Shown here one piece after another: positions 33,799 to 38,742 of a DNA stretch of 38,742 bases. The notes beneath the pieces were generated by a model, which had not been told where the DNA came from, did not search any database, and saw nothing but the letters and a program-made list of their open reading frames with translations. Where the stretch lies: positions 1 to 38,742 of the forward strand of contig NZ_JAKZAH010000036.1 of assembly GCF_023156245.1 (NCBI RefSeq). The letters run 5' to 3'. A program made the translations under genes and the position numbers. Numbering within the stretch: position 1 is the first letter of the stretch; every line of letters starts with the position of its first letter. The stretch is from Marinobacter bryozoorum (GTDB taxonomy: Bacteria > Pseudomonadota > Gammaproteobacteria > Pseudomonadales > Oleiphilaceae).

Positions 33799-34659
33799 TC
33801 AGCCGTTGGACTCCAAGCCTTCCAGAATATGCGGCCAGCAGGCTTTGCATCGGCTGCGTAGCAGGTCGCTGTGGCCGATTTCTTTCAGGCCAAAACTGCC
33901 TGGTTCCAAAAAATGTTTTTTTATCTGGGCGTTGGGCAGCAGGCGCAAAAAGTCTTCCACGTTTGCAGGCACGGCAATGTGGTCATCTGTTGCGGTTAGC
34001 GACAGCACGGGGGCTTTTATATCCGCATAGTGATGCTGCCTTATTTCCTCTCCAAAACTGTTTTCTACGTACCCTGGCGAGCGGCACCACTGTCGCCATT
34101 GCCTGGCGACACCGGCGGGAAGATCCTCACCGAAACCGATGATTTTGGTCGGCCAGTATCCTTTGACTGCAACGGAGAGCGGTTGCCAACCGTGGAACAG
34201 TAGTTTGGCGGCCAGCTTTGTTTTCAGTTTCAGATTATCGAAATGGCCTGACGATGCTGCAATCAGAACGTAGCTGTTTATTTGAGCGAAGTTGGGCATT
34301 AAACCGATCAACTGCGCACCGGCGCTATGGCCAACAAGGCTTACCGGCAGGCCTGGTGCAAGAGCGACGAGTTTTTCTAGCGCTGCCGGCAGGTCCAGCG
34401 TACCCCAGTCGACCAGGCCGCTAGAGATCTCTGCTAGAGGAATACCGTTGCGAGAATCCCCAATGCCTCTATTGGAAAACGTCAGCACGGCGAAGCCTTG
34501 CTCGCTCAGCCAGGTAGCAAAACTGAAATAGACCTGATGTCGAAACCCGGTGGCAGGGGCGATGAGAACGGCACCGCGAGGAACGTCTGTTGCTGGTCTG
34601 AAAAAATGCCCGGTGAGCCGATAGCCGTCGTCACAGGTTATTATGGTTTTTTCCATCAT
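33799..34659 (-). CDS. Alpha/beta-hydrolase fold protein
   Basis: This 286-residue cytosolic hydrolase has the nucleophile elbow GHSAGAQ (Ser), an oxyanion region (APATGFRHQ) and the late acidic residue and His (TATDDHIAVP, IGHSDLL). The substrate is unknown; the family includes esterases and lipases of the serine aminopeptidase type. It is divergent from the TetR regulator at 34814 and is its likely target. Its 3' end abuts the IS3 relic. Confidence 0.82.
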   Translation of the reverse strand: MMEKTIITCDDGYRLTGHFFRPATDVPRGAVLIAPATGFRHQVYFSFATWLSEQGFAVLTFSNRGIGDSRNGIPLAEISSGLVDWGTLDLPAALEKLVALAPGLPVSLVGHSAGAQLIGLMPNFAQINSYVLIAASSGHFDNLKLKTKLAAKLLFHGWQPLSVAVKGYWPTKIIGFGEDLPAGVARQWRQWCRSPGYVENSFGEEIRQHHYADIKAPVLSLTATDDHIAVPANVEDFLRLLPNAQIKKHFLEPGSFGLKEIGHSDLLRSRCKACWPHILEGLESNG

Positions 34660-34693
34660 TTACCCAATTAGTAAGCCGCTGTTGCCAAAACAA

Positions 34694-34756
34694 TTCGGCA
34701 GTTGTGAAATAAAAGAACAATATTCGGTAAAAGAAGGTTATTCTGGTTTTGCCGAA
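34694..34756. promoter_or_regulatory. Repeated TTCGG(C/T)A half-sites between hydrolase and TetR genes
   Basis: TTCGGCA (34694-34700), TTCGGTA (34723-34729) and the inverted TGCCGAA (34750-34756) recur in this 154-bp intergenic region. They could be half-sites for the TetR protein encoded next door. Confidence 0.35.
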
Positions 34757-34813
34757 GCTGTCAAACGGTAGAATGAAGGTCACGGCTAGTTCAAACAGGC
34801 TAATTTCGATTTG

Positions 34814-35428
34814 ATGAACCCATTCCATATTTTAGAAAACAAGTTTCCGGGCCGCAGGGCTGCGCTGAAAAGAGACATCCTGGAACAGGCGCTCTATTGT
34901 TTTATTGAGCTTGGGGTGGAGGCCACCACGATCGAAGCCATCAAAGCCCGCTGCGAAACGAGTGTAGGGGCGATCTATCACCACTTTGGCAACAAGGAGG
35001 GTATTTTAAGCGCACTCTTTTTTGCAGCTCAGGATGATCAGCGACAACATCTGGACCGGGAGTTAGCCAACACCAACAGCCTTCGCGAGGCTGTGTATTC
35101 AGTTATCTGTAGTTATCTCGACTGGGTTGTCGCCAATCCCGAATGGGCAAGGTTCCTGTATCAGGCGCGATCAGCAGTCGCCAAAGGGCCATTTCAGGAG
35201 GAGTTAAAAGATAGGAATGCGAAAGGCTTCCGGGAACTCAAAGCAAAGTTGCTTGGCTTCGGTAACGAAAGTAACAGCATTGTTCAGCCGTTCGAGATCG
35301 TAATCTCTCTGATCGTCGGCCCGTCGGAAAATTACTGCAAAGCCTGGCTGGCTGGCCGGGTACAGACTTCGCCTCGGGATTATCGGGAAGAATTCGCGGA
35401 ATCCGCATGGCGATCGCTTCAGAGGTGA
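34814..35428 (+). CDS. TetR-family transcriptional regulator
   Basis: The product is 204 residues from the ATG at 34814 (a TTG immediately before it could also serve). The helix-turn-helix is TTIEAIKARCETSVGAIYHHFGNK, followed by a helical ligand-binding domain with LDWVVANPEWARFLYQAR. It is divergent from the alpha/beta hydrolase and probably represses it and itself through the shared intergenic region. The inducer is unknown. Confidence 0.85.
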   Translation: MNPFHILENKFPGRRAALKRDILEQALYCFIELGVEATTIEAIKARCETSVGAIYHHFGNKEGILSALFFAAQDDQRQHLDRELANTNSLREAVYSVICSYLDWVVANPEWARFLYQARSAVAKGPFQEELKDRNAKGFRELKAKLLGFGNESNSIVQPFEIVISLIVGPSENYCKAWLAGRVQTSPRDYREEFAESAWRSLQR

Positions 35429-35676
35429 TCCAGCTGAAAATATTTGCCTCGCGTTGTTCCTGGATCATATTCCGCCACAATGGGTGATCATGCAAAGCCA
35501 TAACGAATTGCTCTTCTGGATACGTACAATTTGGAAGCCTGCGCTAAACGTTCGCAGACATCCATATGTTAGCCACTGCGTGATTCCGATGTTTGACTGG
35601 CATCTCGCATTCTTTGGTGATTAAGGATTAACGGAGCTCTCTTTCATTATCGGGACGATGCGAATGTTTGAAACTA

Positions 35677-35692
35677 GTCACCATTTGGTGAC
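35677..35692. terminator. Short hairpin downstream of the oxygenase operon
   Basis: GTCACCA-TT-TGGTGAC forms a perfect 7-bp stem 14 bp after the last stop of the minus-strand operon. It is followed on that strand by TAGTTT, a weak U-tract. It may terminate the operon. Confidence 0.35.
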
Positions 35693-35706
35693 CACCACGC
35701 CCGCGG

Positions 35707-36483
35707 CTAGCGTTCAAACAGCAGGTCGGTACGGATGATGTATTTTGTGCCCGAAGTGATCTCCGCTGAACTGTGCAAACAGTGCAGAGGGTGATGGCCG
35801 TGGGGAAAGCACAGAACGCCGCCGGCCGGCGTTCGTACATCGATCTCGCGTACGTTGTCGCTTCGCCTTGCCGGTTTGGTAGGGTCGTCTGCATCGACGA
35901 GAAAGCGGGTTTCACCACCCTCGAAGTCGTCGCTGAGTAAAATCAGGAACGTCATCTGGCTGAACCGGTCCGGGAAGGCATCCGCAATCAGTCGGCCGTC
36001 AGCAACACTGGAGCCGGGCCAGGCACCGTCGATGTGAAACTTGAAGAAATCTCCTTCACGGTAACGATAAAAACGGAAGCGCCGATTGATGCCCAGAGGC
36101 TGCTTGTTGCCGAAGAGGTCCAGGTTGTCGGCCACGGCATCGCGCACCCGCTGCCAGATCAGGCGATCGGTCACTTCATCCACAACCCAGGTCACGTTGT
36201 CGTTGTGGCGAACTTCACGGGGTAGTGAGACCGCCGCGTCTTTCAGGTAACCCAGGTTTTCGGTCAGTTCGATGAGGCGGTCACACTCCTCACGACTAAA
36301 GACATTGAGCAGCTGATAGGCACCGGGCACTTCCGGAATTTCCCGCCGTGACACCGCCGAGGCCTCACGGCTCTCGTCCAGTTCCGCTGGGTTCGGCACG
36401 CTATTTGCCCAAGTTGGTAGCGACGGGTTTTCTGCGCCCGGCTCACGGGCAACGACAAAAAACGAATCCTGATGCTGTTTCAT
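35707..36483 (-). CDS. 2-oxoglutarate/Fe(II)-dependent oxygenase (prolyl-4-hydroxylase-like)
   Basis: This 258-residue protein has a double-stranded beta-helix fold. The Fe(II) ligands are visible as HID (FKFHIDGAW) and the distal His in HHPLHCLHSSAEI, and the 2-oxoglutarate-binding Arg as TKYIIRTDLLF. The N-terminal half contains NVFSREECDRLIEL, typical of P4H-type oxygenases that hydroxylate peptides or small molecules. The ATG at 36483 follows GAGGTG; a GTG at 36489 is an alternative. It is the last gene of the three-gene operon, 9 bp after the aldehyde dehydrogenase stop. Confidence 0.85.
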   Translation of the reverse strand: MKQHQDSFFVVAREPGAENPSLPTWANSVPNPAELDESREASAVSRREIPEVPGAYQLLNVFSREECDRLIELTENLGYLKDAAVSLPREVRHNDNVTWVVDEVTDRLIWQRVRDAVADNLDLFGNKQPLGINRRFRFYRYREGDFFKFHIDGAWPGSSVADGRLIADAFPDRFSQMTFLILLSDDFEGGETRFLVDADDPTKPARRSDNVREIDVRTPAGGVLCFPHGHHPLHCLHSSAEITSGTKYIIRTDLLFER

Positions 36484-36492
36484 AGTCACCTC

Positions 36493-37824
36493 TTAAAAGT
36501 TCATGACCCGTACTTGCGCGAATTGGCGATGGCCGGCGGCGGAGCCGTGGAAGCCAAAGCCACTCTGTTTGGCGCCAACCCAGGGGCTGCCGCCGGCCCC
36601 GCCGTTGACTGACACCATGCCGGCCTCCATCTGATCAGCTACGGCTGCGGCGCCCCGGCCGCCAAAGACCACCGCCCCCAGGCCGTAGATGGAATCGTTG
36701 GCACGGGCGATGGCGTCTTCGATGGCATCAAATTCAGCCATGGCAACGACCGGGCCAAAGGTCTCTTCGCGCTCAAGGAGCATGTCAGGGGTCATGCCAT
36801 CGACAACCGTGGGGTGAATAAATGGCGCTGGGTAGTCGGCCGTGCCGAGCAGAAAGCGTGCGCCTTTTGTCTCCGCATCCTTGAGATGTCGCAGCACAAG
36901 CTGATGCTGGGTAGTGTTGGCGATCGGGCCTATGTTGACGCCCTGTTGATTCCATGGGCCGACCTGGTAAGCCGATGCAACCGCTACCACCTGGCGTTTG
37001 AATTCCTCGGCAACGGTACGGTCGACATACACTCGCTCGGTTGACGTGCACATTTGCCCGGCATTCTCGAATGAGCTGGCAACGGCAAATCGCGCAGCAG
37101 CCGACAGATTGGCGTCTTTCATGACAATCAGGGGATCATTACCACCGAGTTCCATGACCAGGCGTTTAACGCCTTCGGCAGCGTCCGCCATGATGCTGCG
37201 ACCGGTGGCCAGCGACCCGGTAAAGGCGATCATATTGATGTCAGATTTCACCAGCGCCTGACCGACGTCTCCGTGACCGTGGGCAATTTGAATCAGATGC
37301 TCGGGCAGGTGGTCCTGTAGTGCGCGAACAAACAGATCGGCAACCAGCGGCGTGTGTTCTGAGGGTTTCAGAATGACGCCGTTGCCCGCCATCAGGGCAG
37401 GGATCAGCAAGTTGTTGGCCATGGCCAGTGGATAGTTCCAGGGTGAAATGACGGCAACCACACCGAGTGGCCGATACTGGATACGGCTGCGGCCTTCGCC
37501 TTGTTCGGTTTGCAGGGCAGCGGCGGCCTCCTCAATGAAATAGGGGGCATTCGTTACAGTACCGGCGACCTCATAGGTCGCCCGGCGTGCGTCCTTACCC
37601 ATTTCCAGGCTGATCAGTCGGGCGAGTTGGTTCTGAGTAGACGCCAGCGCATGGTAAGCATCCCTCAGGCGGGTTGCACGCTCTTCCAGCGATAACCGGC
37701 TCCAGTTCGCCTGCGCGATCCGACTCCGGCCCACAATTTCTGTCAGCTCGGACCGGGAGGTGATCGGCACCTGTCCGACCGGCTCTTGATTCAACGGGTT
37801 CAATGACACAAGAAATTCGCTCAT
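36493..37824 (-). CDS. NAD(P)-dependent aldehyde dehydrogenase (succinate-semialdehyde-dehydrogenase-like)
   Basis: This 443-residue ALDH has the catalytic Glu in VMELGGNDPLIVM and the nucleophilic Cys in NAGQMCTSTERVYVD, with the cofactor block AVISPWNYPLAMANNLLIPALM. The substrate is unknown. The protein is slightly shorter than the 450-480 residues usual for the superfamily, consistent with the succinate-semialdehyde-dehydrogenase subgroup. GAGGAAG precedes the ATG. It sits between two oxygenases, so it may oxidise an aldehyde released by one of them. Confidence 0.9.
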   Translation of the reverse strand: MSEFLVSLNPLNQEPVGQVPITSRSELTEIVGRSRIAQANWSRLSLEERATRLRDAYHALASTQNQLARLISLEMGKDARRATYEVAGTVTNAPYFIEEAAAALQTEQGEGRSRIQYRPLGVVAVISPWNYPLAMANNLLIPALMAGNGVILKPSEHTPLVADLFVRALQDHLPEHLIQIAHGHGDVGQALVKSDINMIAFTGSLATGRSIMADAAEGVKRLVMELGGNDPLIVMKDANLSAAARFAVASSFENAGQMCTSTERVYVDRTVAEEFKRQVVAVASAYQVGPWNQQGVNIGPIANTTQHQLVLRHLKDAETKGARFLLGTADYPAPFIHPTVVDGMTPDMLLEREETFGPVVAMAEFDAIEDAIARANDSIYGLGAVVFGGRGAAAVADQMEAGMVSVNGGAGGSPWVGAKQSGFGFHGSAAGHRQFAQVRVMNF

Positions 37825-37831
37825 GACTTCC

Positions 37832-38614
37832 TCAACTAAAGGCGATGACTCGCACTTCCAGGCTGTTTCTGTTGCGGGCGTTGTCCGGTGTGTTCACGGG
37901 GTCGGCCGCGGTGTGTGGGGTGCCAAATATGCCCTCGGGGTAACGTGAATCGAAGACTTTCAGCAGCAGGGCCTCGCCGGGTTCCATGTCTGACAGGTAG
38001 TACCAGCGATGATCCGGGTTGTAGGAGATCCCGGCTATCTCACCGATGCGATCGGGGTACACCAGTTTGATGCGATGAAAGTCATCCGCAGCCACAGTGT
38101 TGATGTCCAAGACGGCCAATGGGGATTCCTCGACACGGTGGCCAACAGGCATCCACAGGTTCACCAACCGGTAAGGGCGGTCGCGAAGCTCTGGTCGTTG
38201 CTCGGTCTCTTCCAGCATGCGGTGGAGCGCAGACTTCTCGGTGTAGTCGTTGTGAACAGTCTTCACTGGCGCCCGGTTATGGATGGTTTGGTCCTGACGA
38301 CTGGTTGACCGATAAGTGTGATCAAAGATCAGCACTTCGCTGGCCTTGAGTCGGTCACGGAGGTACTCGATCACCTGCGGATACAAATGTTCGCGAATGG
38401 CGTCGTCATTCTGGTAGTCGTCAAAATCAAAGGCGACCCGGACCGCCTCGAAGCCCTGGTCGTCCAGGTTGAAGTCGTTGGCTTGGTTGCGAATGTCTGT
38501 GATGTCAATGTGTCGGGTGTCGACGGATTGAGTGAGCTCGGAGGCACCTGGACCCTTGTATCGTTGGTCGTACTCCAGGTCGCCAACGGGCTGGACGTAG
38601 TTGATGCTGAACAT
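37832..38614 (-). CDS. CmcJ/NvfI-family oxygenase-like protein
   Basis: This 260-residue protein matches the CmcJ/NvfI/AsaB-type family: VHNDYTEKSAL, then VNLWMPV with PLAVLD, then WYYLSDMEPGEALLLKVFDS and a C-terminal GTPHTAADPV followed by NRNSLEVRVIAF. The conserved His-Asp and late His-Arg suggest Fe(II)/2-oxoglutarate chemistry, known from fungal meroterpenoid and bacterial cephamycin clusters. AGGAG precedes the ATG at 38614. It is the first gene of the operon, 7 bp upstream of the aldehyde dehydrogenase. Its substrate is unknown. Confidence 0.82.
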   Translation of the reverse strand: MFSINYVQPVGDLEYDQRYKGPGASELTQSVDTRHIDITDIRNQANDFNLDDQGFEAVRVAFDFDDYQNDDAIREHLYPQVIEYLRDRLKASEVLIFDHTYRSTSRQDQTIHNRAPVKTVHNDYTEKSALHRMLEETEQRPELRDRPYRLVNLWMPVGHRVEESPLAVLDINTVAADDFHRIKLVYPDRIGEIAGISYNPDHRWYYLSDMEPGEALLLKVFDSRYPEGIFGTPHTAADPVNTPDNARNRNSLEVRVIAFS

Positions 38615-38665
38615 GGCTCCTCCTTGCGGGTAGGGTTGCTGGATTCTTGGTTTGCCAGCTTAGGG

Positions 38666-38742
38666 TGAAGTGGACCCCAAATTTTGGACAGGTGCCTAAG
38701 CTCTGATTCATCATCTCCACAAGGAGGAGAATCATGAGCAAG
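38666..38742 (+). mobile_element. Left end of an IS3-family insertion sequence (continues beyond the window)
   Basis: The sequence from 38666, beginning TGAAGTGGACCCCAAATTTT, resembles the TG-starting terminal inverted repeats of IS3-group elements. An AAGGAGG ribosome-binding site and the ATG at 38734 (MSK...) lie 68 bp in, where orfA normally starts. The rest of the element is outside the window. Confidence 0.65.

Overview
The window looks like accessory, horizontally assembled DNA from a gram-negative gammaproteobacterium. Codon usage and protein flavour suggest a marine Marinobacter/Halomonas/Pseudomonas-type host, but that assignment is inference. There are no ribosomal RNA, tRNA or core housekeeping operons. 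Metal-resistance genes dominate, followed by cell-envelope maturation genes, efflux genes and fragments of IS3-family elements. No gene-free stretch exceeds about 300 bases. The longest gaps (1-274, 9213-9456, 18328-18554, 33562-33798, 35429-35706) hold promoters, gene relics or hairpins where listed; otherwise I see nothing in them.

Region 1 (1-6519) is a copper module. It has a small cysteine-rich membrane protein, a Tat-exported multicopper oxidase with a lipobox, a Met-rich small membrane protein, a CueR-like MerR regulator, and a CopA-type copper ATPase interrupted by one in-frame amber codon. A second small membrane protein and a VTT/DedA-like protein follow. Region 2 (6553-9212) is a compact mer operon (merR | merT-merP-merA) with a canonical mer operator. 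Region 3 (9457-13909) is a periplasmic thiol-redox operon: a secreted Cys-rich protein, DsbG, a DsbD lacking its alpha domain, a separate membrane-anchored alpha domain, a SCO-like protein and a TlpA-like thioredoxin. It resembles the Scs copper-tolerance systems but is organised differently.

Region 4 (13944-20466) contains two nearly identical 545-bp copies of a CadR/PbrR regulator with its operator, 4599 bp apart. Between them lies a partly decayed module: a 14-codon relic of the CDF transporter, lnt, an amber-interrupted lspA, an apparent metallo-beta-lactamase/ArsR chimera, a BASS-type permease and a TlpA relic. The second copy leads into an intact CDF transporter and an intact lspA.

Region 5 (20486-26040) starts with a MerR-type promoter nearly identical to the one in front of the copper regulator. 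It continues with 1-Cys peroxiredoxin, ccmF-ccmG-ccmH-ccmI and lgt. The island therefore carries all three lipoprotein-maturation enzymes (Lgt, LspA, Lnt) plus half of a cytochrome c maturation system, and at least two of its own proteins (the multicopper oxidase and the RND adaptor) have lipoboxes.

Region 6 (26151-33561) has a MerR-like and a TetR regulator, an RND adaptor and pump without an outer-membrane channel, and a LysR regulator divergent from a quinone-oxidoreductase-like enzyme. Region 7 (33634-38742) has an IS3-type transposase relic, an alpha/beta hydrolase divergent from a TetR regulator, and a three-gene minus-strand operon of a CmcJ/NvfI-like oxygenase, an aldehyde dehydrogenase and a 2-oxoglutarate/Fe(II) oxygenase. 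The window ends in the left end of an IS3-family element.

The working picture is a metal-stress island. Metal-sensing MerR proteins switch on export (CopA, CDF, MerTPA) and oxidation (multicopper oxidase), together with the disulfide, haem and lipid-attachment chemistry needed to build or repair envelope proteins under thiophilic-metal stress.
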